The position numbers and the translations under genes were made by a program. A stretch of 64,000 nt of DNA. It comes from Algibacter lectus (GTDB lineage Bacteria; Bacteroidota; Bacteroidia; Flavobacteriales; Flavobacteriaceae). The notes below the pieces were generated by a model, which searched no databases, had not been told where the DNA came from, and saw only the letters and a program-made list of their open reading frames with translations. Where the stretch lies: NCBI RefSeq assembly GCF_900112395.1, contig NZ_FOLN01000008.1, positions 62,001 to 126,000 on the forward strand. The letters run 5' to 3'. Positions 51,649 to 60,960 of this stretch are shown here, in pieces. Position 1 is the first letter of the stretch. Every line of letters begins with the position of its first letter.

Positions 51649-52284
51649 TTAAAGCTTGTTTTTTTGGGCGTCGCGTATTTCTTTTTCGAGATGGTCTAAA
51701 TATAAAATACCACTTAAATGATCGATTTCGTGTTGAAATATTACGGCAGTAAAATCGCTTATGGTTTCATTTTTATGTTCGGCATTCATGGTATCGTATT
51801 CAATTTCTATTAAAAAGGAACGACTATTAAGCATATCGCTGCGGTTCGGGATGGATAAACAGCCTTCTTTTACCGATTGTTTCTCTGTTGAATATTTGGT
51901 GATTCGTGGATTTAAATAGACCTCAAACGGGTGGTTCTCTTTATCAAAACGCTGTACCCAAATAATGTTTTTTAAAATGCCTACTTGCGGCGCGGCAATA
52001 CCAACACCCATAGATATACTGTCTCTAACTGTAGCATAGAGTCTGTTAACAAAGGTTTTTAAAACAACATTGTTTGGCGATGGTTTTACGTATGCACTTT
52101 TTGAACGTAATAAAAGTGAATCTTTTTTGTTAGTTATTTTAAAAACACGCATGGGTACTAAACTATCGGCACTTGAAATTAATTGCGTTTGTTCTTTAGA
52201 AAAACTTTGATTTGTAAGAGATTTACTGCTAGAACAGCTAGCTAAAATGATTAGTAATAAAAGAGTGTATATTTTATTTTTCAT
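51649..52284 (-). CDS. def: Lipoprotein peptide deformylase
   Basis: A 211-residue (215 from the earlier ATG at 52296) peptide deformylase with all three active-site motifs: GVGIAAPQVG, EGCLSIP with the metal cysteine, and QHEIDHLSG with HEIDH. Unlike a normal cytosolic Def, it begins MKNKIYTLLLLIILASC, a clear lipoprotein signal with lipobox LASC, followed by about 50 extra residues before the catalytic domain. An exported deformylase could act on formyl-methionyl peptides or other N-formyl compounds outside the cytoplasm. A normal def gene may exist elsewhere. The catalytic assignment is solid; the location is inferred from the signal. Confidence 0.85.
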   Translation of the reverse strand: MKNKIYTLLLLIILASCSSSKSLTNQSFSKEQTQLISSADSLVPMRVFKITNKKDSLLLRSKSAYVKPSPNNVVLKTFVNRLYATVRDSISMGVGIAAPQVGILKNIIWVQRFDKENHPFEVYLNPRITKYSTEKQSVKEGCLSIPNRSDMLNSRSFLIEIEYDTMNAEHKNETISDFTAVIFQHEIDHLSGILYLDHLEKEIRDAQKNKL

Positions 52285-52317
52285 TAGAGTAAACATAATA
52301 AAATAAGAACGGTTAAA

Positions 52318-53595
52318 CTACCATTCGTTTATTTTGTTGGAGTCTAATTTAATAAAAATAAAGATTAAAATAGTAAATGCCCAAAGTCCAGAGCCACCAT
52401 AACTAAAAAGCGGTAATGGAATACCGATGGTTGGAATTAAACCCATAACCATGCCTATATTAATTAAAAAGTGGATAAATACAATGGCCGCAACTCCATA
52501 GCCATAAACACGACTGAATTGCGATTTTTGAAGTTCAGCTAAGTGTAATATACGCAGTAGTAATAGTACAAAAACGATTACTACAAAGGAGCTGCCAATA
52601 AAACCCCACTCTTCGCCAACGGTGCTGAAAATATAATCGGTATGCTGTTCTGGTACAAATTTACCAGTGGTACGTGTGCCTTCCATAAAGCCTTTACCAG
52701 AAAGCCCGCCTGAGCTTATGGCTTTTTCTGATTCGTTGAGGTTATATGCAAAAGTTTGCTTCATTTTCTGAAGCTTAACAGGGTCTTTCTCTAAGCGTAA
52801 CCATAGGCTTATACGGTCTTGTTGGTGTGGTTGTAAAATGCTTTGATAGAAGAATTTCACCCCAAATGAAACAGCTAAAGCCGCTATTAAAATTAGTGTT
52901 AATTGATAAAGTCTAAGTTTTCTTTTGTTTAGAAAATGATAAGAAATTACTACTATGATAGAAATTATTGATGTTATTATAGCTCCAAATTTTAAAGATA
53001 AAATGGAGAGGAGTATAACCGAAACTGCTAGTGTTAAATAGTATTTGGGTAAGCCTTCGCGATATAAAACAAAAAAGAAGGCGCCATAAACAATGGTACT
53101 TCCGGTATCATTTTGTAGTAATACAAGAAAGGCAGGTGTTATGATTATAGCAAACGTTTTAATTTGATCACTAAAGTTTTTAATGTTGGTGTTTAAATCA
53201 CTAATATATTTGGCAACGGCCAAGGCTGTGGCTGTTTTTGCAAATTCACTAGGTTGCAACGTCATGCCTCCAATGGCATACCAAGATGTTGCTCCGTTTA
53301 CGTTTTTACCGAATATAAAGAGCCCAACTAAGGACAACATGGATATAATATAGATAAGGCTAGAGAAACGCTCGTAGAACTTAGCATCTATGGCTAAGAG
53401 TAGTATAATTAAACCGAAGGTTAAAAAAATAAAAATAAGTTGTTTCCCGAAGGGTTGAGAAAGATCGAAATAATCTAAAGTTACTCCGGTGTGTGATGCC
53501 GATAAAATATTAAGCCAACCAAAACCTACTAAAAGAAAAAATAGAAAGATAGTAATCCAATCGAATTTAAAATGTCTGTTAGTGTCTCTAACCAT
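52318..53595 (-). CDS. rodA: Rod-shape peptidoglycan polymerase RodA
   Basis: A 425-residue SEDS-family glycosyltransferase with about ten helices: FDWITIFLFFLLVGFGWLNI, the TLQPSEFAKTATALAVAKYI element, GSGKGFMEGTRT-like loop (SGKGFMEGTRTTGKFVPEQHTDYIFSTVGEEWGF pattern), and GIPLPLFSYGGSGLW at the end. It polymerises glycan strands together with PBP2, whose stop codon overlaps the rodA start by one base. Confidence 0.95.
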   Translation of the reverse strand: MVRDTNRHFKFDWITIFLFFLLVGFGWLNILSASHTGVTLDYFDLSQPFGKQLIFIFLTFGLIILLLAIDAKFYERFSSLIYIISMLSLVGLFIFGKNVNGATSWYAIGGMTLQPSEFAKTATALAVAKYISDLNTNIKNFSDQIKTFAIIITPAFLVLLQNDTGSTIVYGAFFFVLYREGLPKYYLTLAVSVILLSILSLKFGAIITSIISIIVVISYHFLNKRKLRLYQLTLILIAALAVSFGVKFFYQSILQPHQQDRISLWLRLEKDPVKLQKMKQTFAYNLNESEKAISSGGLSGKGFMEGTRTTGKFVPEQHTDYIFSTVGEEWGFIGSSFVVIVFVLLLLRILHLAELQKSQFSRVYGYGVAAIVFIHFLINIGMVMGLIPTIGIPLPLFSYGGSGLWAFTILIFIFIKLDSNKINEW

Positions 53596-55532
53596 TAATT
53601 TGCTGTTTTATTTATTTTATTCAGCTCTGTTTTTAGTCGATTGTATTCTTGATCGTCAACAATTTGCAAGCTTGTTTGTCCGTTAATTCTAAAAGACTCA
53701 CCAGAATAAGGTTTAGCATATTCGTTCTCTAAACTATGCTTTAAAAGCCACTCTTCTAAATCTTTTCGGGTAATTTCTTTTTTAATATGTTTTTCAATCA
53801 TTAAACTAGCAATTCGTCCAGCAAAACGACTTCCCCAATATCCGTTTTCAACAAAAACAGCAATGGCTATTTTTGGATTATCTTTTGGAGCAAAGGCTAA
53901 AAATATAGAATGGTCGGTAAGCTGTGTTCTTACGCTATCAATTTTTACAAAATTTTCTACAGTTCCAGTTTTTCCGCAGATGTCAATATCTTTTACTTGT
54001 AAAGATGCTGCTGTACCTTGTTTGTAAACTTGTAGCATACCCTTGATAACAGGTTCGAAGTTTTGCTTGTCTATAGTAGTTATTTTAGGTTTTGTAAACT
54101 GTTCTGGTAAAGTTTCGTTTTCAATACTTTTTATAATGTGTGGCGTAAAATAATGCCCGCGATTGGCAATAGCTGCAGCCATATTAGCTAATTGAATTGG
54201 TGTTGTGGCAACTTCCCCTTGCCCAATAGCATTAGAAATGGTATAGGTAGAGTAGAAAGTGTTTGGGTAAATATGCTTGTAATATGCACGGTCTGGTATA
54301 CGTCCTTTTTGGCCTACATACAAATCGTTATTTAAAAACTCGCCTAATCCAAAACTTTTAGCATGATTGCTCCAGGTATCAATACCTGCTGAAGCATTAC
54401 CATTTTTATCTAAAATTTTTCGGTATGTAGTAGCAAAGTATGCATTGCATGAGCGTTGTATACCAGAAATCATATCATTTCTAGTACCGCTATGGCAGTG
54501 GCATTTCATAAATCTATTTCCATATTTATAACCTGCGTAACAGGTAACAGTTTCATCTGGGGTTACAACGCCTTCTTGTAAAGCGATTAAGGCATTCATT
54601 AATTTAAATGGTGATCCTGGCTCATAAACGCCTTGTAAACTTCTATTGAAAAGCGGTTTCGCAATAGAATCGTTATAGAGTTTTGTGAAATTTTTAGAAC
54701 GATTTCTTCCCACTAAAATATTAGGATCGTAAGTTGGAGCCGCAACCATGGCTAATATTTCTCCAGACGATGGTTCTATGGCAATAACACCACCGCGTTT
54801 ATTTTGCATAAGCAATTCACCGTAGGCCTGTAAATCGGCATCAATTGTGATTTTGATGTCTTTACCTTGTTCTGGGGTAATATCGAATTCGCCATCTTTA
54901 TAAGGGCCGATATCTCGATTGAATCTATCTTTTTGAATAAATTTTAAACCTTTAACACCACGCAACGTTTCTTCATAAGAGGCTTCAATACCTTGTTTTC
55001 CGATAAGGTCACCCATTTTGTAGTAATCGTCACGATTTATAATGGCATTGTTTACCTCTCCAATATCACCTAAAACGTTGGCGCCAATAGTGGTTTCGTA
55101 ATGTCTAAGTGAACGTTTTTGAATATAAAAACCTTTAAACTTACGCATTTTTTCTTGTAGTACTGCGTAGTCAGATTTTGATAAATGTGAAACAAAAACA
55201 GATGATAATCTAGGGGAATAGCGACGTGCTTTGTTGTATGTTGTGATAAATTTTTCTTTATCAATTTTTAAAAGATTACAAAACTCTAAAGTATCTAGTG
55301 GTTCTACTTCTCGAGGAATTACCATAACATCGTATGATGGTTGGTTGGAAACTAAAAGTTCACCGTTTCTGTCATATACAAAGCCTCTTTTTGGGTAATC
55401 CCATACTTTTCTAATGGCATTATCATCGTATAAACTATCTGAATTCGAGCTGTACACTTGAAGATAAAAAAGCCTAGAAATAAATAAAACACCAACAAGA
55501 ATGATGGAGATAAAAAGTAAAAATTGTCTCAT
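53595..55532 (-). CDS. mrdA: Penicillin-binding protein 2 (rod-shape transpeptidase)
   Basis: A 645-residue class B PBP. N-terminal membrane anchor (LLFISIILVGVLFISRLFYL), pedestal domain, then a transpeptidase domain with the three motifs: S307-x-x-K310 in EPGSPFK, S361-C-N in QRSCNAYF, and K521-T-G in CGKTGTVEN. Residues 331-346 (CYAGYKYGNRFMKCHC) hold three cysteines and a histidine in the region where E. coli PBP2 binds zinc, suggesting a metal site here as well. Between mreD (4-base overlap) and rodA (1-base overlap). Confidence 0.96.
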   Translation of the reverse strand: MRQFLLFISIILVGVLFISRLFYLQVYSSNSDSLYDDNAIRKVWDYPKRGFVYDRNGELLVSNQPSYDVMVIPREVEPLDTLEFCNLLKIDKEKFITTYNKARRYSPRLSSVFVSHLSKSDYAVLQEKMRKFKGFYIQKRSLRHYETTIGANVLGDIGEVNNAIINRDDYYKMGDLIGKQGIEASYEETLRGVKGLKFIQKDRFNRDIGPYKDGEFDITPEQGKDIKITIDADLQAYGELLMQNKRGGVIAIEPSSGEILAMVAAPTYDPNILVGRNRSKNFTKLYNDSIAKPLFNRSLQGVYEPGSPFKLMNALIALQEGVVTPDETVTCYAGYKYGNRFMKCHCHSGTRNDMISGIQRSCNAYFATTYRKILDKNGNASAGIDTWSNHAKSFGLGEFLNNDLYVGQKGRIPDRAYYKHIYPNTFYSTYTISNAIGQGEVATTPIQLANMAAAIANRGHYFTPHIIKSIENETLPEQFTKPKITTIDKQNFEPVIKGMLQVYKQGTAASLQVKDIDICGKTGTVENFVKIDSVRTQLTDHSIFLAFAPKDNPKIAIAVFVENGYWGSRFAGRIASLMIEKHIKKEITRKDLEEWLLKHSLENEYAKPYSGESFRINGQTSLQIVDDQEYNRLKTELNKINKTAN

Positions 55533-56035
55533 TTCGTTTTCCTACTAAAAATAACTGTAATTAGAATAATCAATATAATACTGAATATACTTGAGAATAA
55601 CGCCTTTTGAAGGATTAAAATTATTTTTGAAAAGTTAAATATTTCTAAACTAAACAAAACAAAGTGATGCACTATGGTTAATAATGAGATATAGGTAAGT
55701 TTAGCACCAAAGTCTACTGTATTGAAACGGATGGTTTGGTGTTCGTAAATCATACCGAAAGACGATTTTAAAAGAATAGGGCGAATGTAAGCGATAAATA
55801 CGCATGCTGCCGCATGAACGCCTCCTGTGTCTAGAAATAAATCAATCGACAATCCTAAGAAGAAACTAATAAAAATGATAACAATACGATTATTTCTAAC
55901 CGGGAAAAATGCAATTAATAAAATGTAGATATACGGATTTATATATCCTAAGAAATTAATGTGGTTGAATATTAATACTTGAAAAAGGACAAGGATAATA
56001 AATCGGCTAGCTTGGGCGAAAAAAACACTATTCAT
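55529..56035 (-). CDS. mreD: Rod-shape determining protein MreD
   Basis: A 168-residue integral membrane protein with five or six helices (FIILVLFQVLIFNHINFLGY; IYILLIAFFPV; IVIIFISFFLGLSIDLFLDTGGVHAAACVFIAYI). The LGLxxDLxxxxxGxxA element is the MreD signature. Overlaps mreC by 8 bases and mrdA by 4. Confidence 0.93.
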   Translation of the reverse strand: MNSVFFAQASRFIILVLFQVLIFNHINFLGYINPYIYILLIAFFPVRNNRIVIIFISFFLGLSIDLFLDTGGVHAAACVFIAYIRPILLKSSFGMIYEHQTIRFNTVDFGAKLTYISLLTIVHHFVLFSLEIFNFSKIILILQKALFSSIFSIILIILITVIFSRKTK

Positions 56036-56849
56036 TGCTTATGCCGTTTAAAAGGTTTTTAATTTCAGGAAGATTGATGTTTTTTATAATGTAAACATGC
56101 TCAATATTCGTCATGTCGTTAAACAACAATACATTTATTTCGTAGTAATTCTCTGTGTTGTCTAGTTTGAAATCGTTAACGGTACCAATAGGAACGCCTT
56201 TAGGAAAAATAGAAGATAGGCCAGAGGTTACAATGGTATCTCCTGTTTTAAAGTTTGCAATTTTAGGGATATCTACTAATTGGGTAATTCTTGGGTTTTT
56301 CCCGTTCCATTTTAAAGACCCATAATGGTTGGTCTTTTTTAACTTGGCACTAATGTTACTAGTTGTATTTAATATTGAAATAACGGTTGCGAAATTTTTA
56401 CTCGTTTTATTTACAATACCTAAAATGCCCTTACTTGTAATAACGCCAAAATCTTCAAAAACACTATCGTTTTTACCTTTGTTTAAAAGTAAAACATTAT
56501 CAGGTAAAGCATAACTGTTTTTGATAATGTTGGCCGAAGTAAATCTGTATTTATCATTAAAAGATAAGCTATCTATATAAACTGAATCTTTTGTAGCTTG
56601 GTTGTACAAAAGAGATTTTAGATGTCTGTTTTCTTCTGATAACAGATTGTTTTGAGATCTTAAATTAAAATAATCTGAAATATTATTTACAGAATTATAA
56701 ACACCACCAGTTAAAAAGTTAGCCGAGTTAATAAACTTACTTTTATGGTAGGAGTGTGACTGAATTGTAAAAACAATAGAAATGCTAAACAGCAACAAGA
56801 ACAACAAAAAGTTTTTGTTTCTTATTAGAAAATTAATAATCTGTTGCAT
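56028..56849 (-). CDS. mreC: Rod-shape determining protein MreC
   Basis: A 273-residue periplasmic scaffold with a short cytoplasmic N terminus, a membrane helix (NFLLFLLLFSISIVFTI), a coiled coil (LRSQNNLLSEENRHLKSLL) and the two beta domains (NKGKNDSVFEDFGVITSKGILGIV; FKTGDTIVTSGLSSIFPKGVPIG). Links MreB and the PBP2-RodA machine. Starts 24 bp after mreB ends. Confidence 0.94.
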   Translation of the reverse strand: MQQIINFLIRNKNFLLFLLLFSISIVFTIQSHSYHKSKFINSANFLTGGVYNSVNNISDYFNLRSQNNLLSEENRHLKSLLYNQATKDSVYIDSLSFNDKYRFTSANIIKNSYALPDNVLLLNKGKNDSVFEDFGVITSKGILGIVNKTSKNFATVISILNTTSNISAKLKKTNHYGSLKWNGKNPRITQLVDIPKIANFKTGDTIVTSGLSSIFPKGVPIGTVNDFKLDNTENYYEINVLLFNDMTNIEHVYIIKNINLPEIKNLLNGISNE

Positions 56850-56873
56850 GGGTTATAGACCTATTTTATGCTT

Positions 56874-57902
56874 TTATTTTATCAATACACTTTTGTATTT
56901 AGGTAAGTTTTTAAGAGTGATACCTGTACCACGTACTACAGCACGCAACGGATCTTCGGCAATGTAAACCGGTAAATCTGTTTTTAAAGATAAACGCTTA
57001 TCCAAACCACGTAACATAGAGCCACCACCAGCTAAATAAATACCGGTGTTGTAAATATCTGCAGCTAATTCTGGAGGCGTTTGAGATAAGGTTTCCATAA
57101 CGGCATCTTCAATACGTAAAATAGATTTATCTAAAGCCTTAGCTATTTCTCTATATGAAATTGATACTTGCTTAGGTTTTCCTGTTAATAAATCACGTCC
57201 TTGAACGCTCATATCCTCTGGAGGTAATTCTAAATCTTCGGTAGCAGCACCAATTTGAATTTTTATTTTTTCAGCAGTACGTTCACCCACATATAAATTG
57301 TGTTGCGTACGCATGTAATAAACAATATCGTTTGTAAATACATCACCTGCAATTTTAACCGATTTGTCGCAAACAATACCTCCAAGAGCAATAACAGCAA
57401 TTTCTGTTGTACCACCACCTATATCTACAACCATGTTTCCTTTAGGTTGCATAATATCTACGCCAATACCAATTGCAGCAGCCATAGGCTCGTGAATTAA
57501 GTAAACTTCTTTACCATTAACACGTTCTGCACTTTCTTTTACTGCTCGCATTTCTACTTCTGTAATTCCAGAAGGAATACAAATTACCATACGTAAAGCA
57601 GGTGTGAAGAACTTCTTTTTTAATGCTGGTATATTTTTAATAAACATACTAATCATTTGTTCCGAAGCATCAAAATCTGCAATAACACCATCTTTTAACG
57701 GACGGATGGTTTTAATATTTTCATGGGTTTTACCTTGCATTAAACTGGCTTCTTGCCCTACGGCAATAATTTTACCAGAAATTCTATCTCTTGCCACGAT
57801 AGATGGTGCATCTACAACAACCTTATCATTATGAATAATAAGCGTGTTTGCGGTACCTAAATCTATGGCTATATCTTCGGTAAGGAAGTCAAAAAATCCC
57901 AT
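56874..57902 (-). CDS. mreB: Rod-shape determining actin-like protein MreB
   Basis: A 342-residue bacterial actin that organises lateral wall synthesis. IAIDLGTANTLI (phosphate 1), MVVDIGGGTTEIAVIALGG (phosphate 2) and IYLAGGGSMLRGLD (adenosine) mark the nucleotide site; LIHEPMAAAIGIG precedes phosphate 2. First gene of the mreBCD-mrdA-rodA cluster; purH lies 195 bp upstream. Confidence 0.97.
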   Translation of the reverse strand: MGFFDFLTEDIAIDLGTANTLIIHNDKVVVDAPSIVARDRISGKIIAVGQEASLMQGKTHENIKTIRPLKDGVIADFDASEQMISMFIKNIPALKKKFFTPALRMVICIPSGITEVEMRAVKESAERVNGKEVYLIHEPMAAAIGIGVDIMQPKGNMVVDIGGGTTEIAVIALGGIVCDKSVKIAGDVFTNDIVYYMRTQHNLYVGERTAEKIKIQIGAATEDLELPPEDMSVQGRDLLTGKPKQVSISYREIAKALDKSILRIEDAVMETLSQTPPELAADIYNTGIYLAGGGSMLRGLDKRLSLKTDLPVYIAEDPLRAVVRGTGITLKNLPKYKSVLIK

Positions 57903-58097
57903 GTGCTATTAATAATTAATTATGGTTTAAAATACGAATCCCGTAAAAGTACTAAAAGTTACTAAATATTCTGAGTTTTATAGGGCTCAAAATTCTGTTT
58001 ACCAAATGTATTCTTAGGTTATACGTAATTTATTAGTTTATGGACGGTTTAAAACTTGCGTTTCCTGAAGAAACGAAGTTTAAACCGTCTATAGAAT

Positions 58098-59630
58098 TTA
58101 GTGTTTAAAATGGCGTGTTCCTGTCATAACCATGGCTACATTGTTGCTATTACAATAATCAATACTTAATTGATCTTTTATAGAACCACCTGGCTGAATT
58201 ACCGAAGTAATACCTGCGTTTTTTGCTATTTCTACACAATCAGGGAAAGGGAAAAAGGCATCACTAGCCATAGCAGAACCGTTTAAATCGAATTTAAAAG
58301 TTTGTGCTTTGTGTATGGCTTGCTCTAAAGCATCAACACGACTAGTTTGTCCTGTTCCACTGGCTAATAACGTTTTGTTTTTTGTTAAAACAATAGTGTT
58401 AGATTTGGTATGCTTACAAATTTTAGAAGCAAAAATTAAATCGTCCACTTGTTCGCTTGTTGGTGCTAAAGTTGTTACTGTTTTTAAATCTTCAGCCTGA
58501 TCTGTAATGTTATTTCTATCTTGAACTAAAACGCCGTTTAAACAACTTCTAACGTTTGTTTGTGGCATTTCAATATCATGTATTTCTAATAAAATTCTGT
58601 TCTTTTTACCTTTAAGAGTTTCTAGCGCTTCCGCAGAAAAAGAAGGTGCGATAACAACTTCACAGAATAATTTGTGTATTTCTTCAGCTGTAGCTAAATC
58701 AATTTCTTTATTACTAATTAAAACACCACCAAAGGCAGAAACAGGGTCTCCAGCTAAAGCATCTATATAAGCTTGGTGAAGCGTATCACGCTGTGCTAAA
58801 CCACAAGCATTATTGTGTTTTAATACAGCAAATGTTGGTGCGTCATTTTTAAATTCGTTCATTAAATTAACAGCGGCATCAACATCTAAAAGGTTATTGT
58901 AACTTAATTCTTTTCCATGAAGTTTAGTGAATAACTCATCGAAGTTTCCGAAGAAAAATCCTTTTTGGTGTGGGTTTTCACCGTAACGTAACGTTTTACC
59001 GTTAGTCTCGCTTATTTTTAAAACTGTTTCTTCATTGTTTTGGTTGAAGTAGTTAAAAATAGCAGTATCGTAATGAGAAGATACGTTGAATGCTTTTCCC
59101 GCAAAACGTTTTCTGTTTTCTTCTGAAATGCTTCCGTTATTTTCTGAAATAAGTTCTAAAAATTCAGCATAATCATCAACTGAAGATACACAGATAACAT
59201 CTGAATAATTTTTAGCAGCAGCACGAATTAAAGAAATTCCTCCGATATCAATTTTTTCAATAATATCTTGAGTACTTGCTCCAGAAGCTACTGTTTTTTC
59301 AAAAGGATATAAATCAACAATTACAACATCAAGTTGTGGGATATTATATTCGGCTAATTCAGCAACATCACCATCATGGTTTTGTCTGTTTAAAATACCA
59401 CCAAAAACTTTTGGGTGTAATGTTTTTACACGACCACCAAGAATAGAAGGGTAAGATGTAACATCTTCTACAGGAACAACGTCTATACCTAAATCGTTAA
59501 TAAATTTTTCAGTACCACCGGTAGAATAAATGGTTACGCCTTGTTCGTTTAACTTTCTTACAATTGGTTCTAATCCGTCTTTACTAAATACTGAAATTAG
59601 TGCCGATTTAATGGTTTTTTCGTTGCTCAT
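58098..59630 (-). CDS. purH: Bifunctional AICAR transformylase/IMP cyclohydrolase
   Basis: A 510-residue enzyme doing the last two steps of IMP synthesis. The N-terminal cyclohydrolase domain has GRVKTLHPKVFGGIL and ISLIRAAAKNY; the C-terminal transformylase has LRYGENPHQKG, VLKHNNACG with the catalytic Lys-His, and SDAFFPFPD. Size and order are normal. A TACTTTTG box is at 59716-59723. Confidence 0.96.
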   Translation of the reverse strand: MSNEKTIKSALISVFSKDGLEPIVRKLNEQGVTIYSTGGTEKFINDLGIDVVPVEDVTSYPSILGGRVKTLHPKVFGGILNRQNHDGDVAELAEYNIPQLDVVIVDLYPFEKTVASGASTQDIIEKIDIGGISLIRAAAKNYSDVICVSSVDDYAEFLELISENNGSISEENRKRFAGKAFNVSSHYDTAIFNYFNQNNEETVLKISETNGKTLRYGENPHQKGFFFGNFDELFTKLHGKELSYNNLLDVDAAVNLMNEFKNDAPTFAVLKHNNACGLAQRDTLHQAYIDALAGDPVSAFGGVLISNKEIDLATAEEIHKLFCEVVIAPSFSAEALETLKGKKNRILLEIHDIEMPQTNVRSCLNGVLVQDRNNITDQAEDLKTVTTLAPTSEQVDDLIFASKICKHTKSNTIVLTKNKTLLASGTGQTSRVDALEQAIHKAQTFKFDLNGSAMASDAFFPFPDCVEIAKNAGITSVIQPGGSIKDQLSIDYCNSNNVAMVMTGTRHFKH

Positions 59631-59715
59631 TGGTGTTGTGTTGTGTTTAAGAGTGCTTTTTTATGTGAAATTTTGTTGTTTTTCAGTCTTTTACGCTGAA
59701 AATTTAAAATATTTG

Positions 59716-59723
59716 CAAAAGTA
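59716..59723 (-). promoter_or_regulatory. Putative -7 box for purH
   Basis: Minus strand TACTTTTG, exact TAnnTTTG, 86 bases upstream of the ATG at 59630. No spaced TTTG. Confidence 0.4.
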
Positions 59724-59759
59724 CTTATTTAGTTTAAAAAATGGGTTGTGAAATAATAA

Positions 59760-59793
59760 AAAAGACGCTTCAGTTTTTAACTAAAAACAGAAG
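59760..59793 (-). terminator. Possible terminator downstream of the GAF-domain gene
   Basis: CTTCAGTTTTT (59768-59778) pairs with AAAAACAGAAG (59783-59793), one mismatch, and in minus orientation is followed by a T-rich tract. It is about 90 bases past the stop at 59884, so the assignment is tentative. Confidence 0.45.
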
Positions 59794-59883
59794 TTGTTAA
59801 CAAGTGGAATGCAAAACGCAAACACCACGTGCTAACAACTTAAATAAACTTGCTATATTTTAATTTTTTAATAGAGAATTTTA

Positions 59884-60339
59884 CTAAAGTATAGTTGCAA
59901 CTTGCGCGCAAACAAACTCCAGAAAACGTTCGTCTAATTCTGTAAAAGGATCTGGCGTATTAGAGTCGATATCTATTTGGCCAATGTTTTCGCCATTAAC
60001 AAAAATAGGAACTACTATTTCGGCTTTAACAGTAATGCTACAAGCAATATAATTATCTTGAGCAGCGACGTCTGGCACAACAAAGTTTTCGTTGCTAACG
60101 GCTACTTGTCCGCAAATACCTTTTCCAAAAGGAATTACAGTATGGTCTGTTGGCGCACCAACATAAGGACCCAAAAGTAGCTCTTCTTTTTCGCCGTTTC
60201 TAAAATAGAAACCGACCCAGTTATAATATGTTATGTTTTTATCGAGTAGTTCGCATATTTTTAATAGACGCTCGTTTTTATCTAGGTCTTGGTTAGAAAT
60301 AATTGCTGATACTTGGGGTTTTAGAGTTTCTAAAATCAT
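59884..60339 (-). CDS. GAF-domain protein, free methionine-(R)-sulfoxide reductase-like
   Basis: A 151-residue single GAF domain closely following the fRMsr family: WVGFYF near residue 41, LLLGPYVGAPTDHTVIPFGKGICG, NYIACSITVKAEIVVPIF, and IGQIDIDSNTPDPF. Two of the three functional cysteines are present, C76 (in GKGICG) and C100 (in YIACS, equivalent to the catalytic Cys). The position of the resolving cysteine in E. coli fRMsr is H66 here. It would reduce free methionine sulfoxide in the cytoplasm, but the missing cysteine changes how it is recycled or may mean another ligand. A TACTTTTG box lies 18 bases upstream. Confidence 0.82.
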   Translation of the reverse strand: MILETLKPQVSAIISNQDLDKNERLLKICELLDKNITYYNWVGFYFRNGEKEELLLGPYVGAPTDHTVIPFGKGICGQVAVSNENFVVPDVAAQDNYIACSITVKAEIVVPIFVNGENIGQIDIDSNTPDPFTELDERFLEFVCAQVATIL

Positions 60340-60356
60340 AATTTGAAAAGTTTTGG

Positions 60357-60364
60357 CAAAAGTA
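60357..60364 (-). promoter_or_regulatory. Putative -7 box for the GAF-domain gene
   Basis: Minus strand TACTTTTG, 18 bases before the ATG at 60339, implying a leader of about ten bases. Confidence 0.45.
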
Positions 60365-60408
60365 TTTAAAAAGATGTAATTTCGGTACTTTGTTTATAGC
60401 ATTTTAAT

Positions 60409-60960
60409 TTGAAAACACTCTTTATAAAATACAGGTCGGTAATAAAGTTTATACTTACATTTTTGTTGGTGTACTTATCACTTTCTGTAATTTATAAATT
60501 TTATTTACAATTTTCTGATGGTTCTGAATTTTATCCAGATTATTTCACGCATTTGGTTGGTGAGCAAAGTAAAGATTTGCTAAACACATTTGGCTATGCT
60601 ACCGAAATGGTGCCACATCTAGAAGAGCCTTCTTTAAAGGTAATGATAGGTAATACCTATGTAGCTAGAGTTATTGAAGGGTGTAACGGATTAAGCGTGT
60701 TAATTCTATTTATCTCTTTTATTGTTGCATTTTCAGGAAGATTGAAAGCTACACTTTTGTATCTGCTTTCAGGGAGTGTAATCATCTATGTGGTTAATGT
60801 TTTGCGCATTGTAATATTATCGATTTGGCTTTATAAATACCCAGAACAATCGGAGTTTTTACATGCCGTAGTATTTCCAGCTATTATTTATGGTGCTGTA
60901 TTTTTACTTTGGATTTTTTGGGTGAATCGTTTTTCTAAATTAAACCAAAAAAATGTCTAA
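60409..60960 (+). CDS. xrtF: Exosortase family protein XrtF
   Basis: A 183-residue membrane protein with about six helices and the exosortase catalytic residues: C92 in VIEGCNGLSVLILF, R133 in VVNVLRIVIL and H152 in FLHAVVFP. This set, together with the partner gene downstream, matches the XrtF type found in Bacteroidota. It should cleave and process C-terminally sorted exported proteins, in analogy with archaeo- and exosortases. It starts with TTG at 60409; no in-frame ATG lies upstream. It overlaps its partner gene by 8 bases. Confidence 0.9.
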   Translation: MKTLFIKYRSVIKFILTFLLVYLSLSVIYKFYLQFSDGSEFYPDYFTHLVGEQSKDLLNTFGYATEMVPHLEEPSLKVMIGNTYVARVIEGCNGLSVLILFISFIVAFSGRLKATLLYLLSGSVIIYVVNVLRIVILSIWLYKYPEQSEFLHAVVFPAIIYGAVFLLWIFWVNRFSKLNQKNV

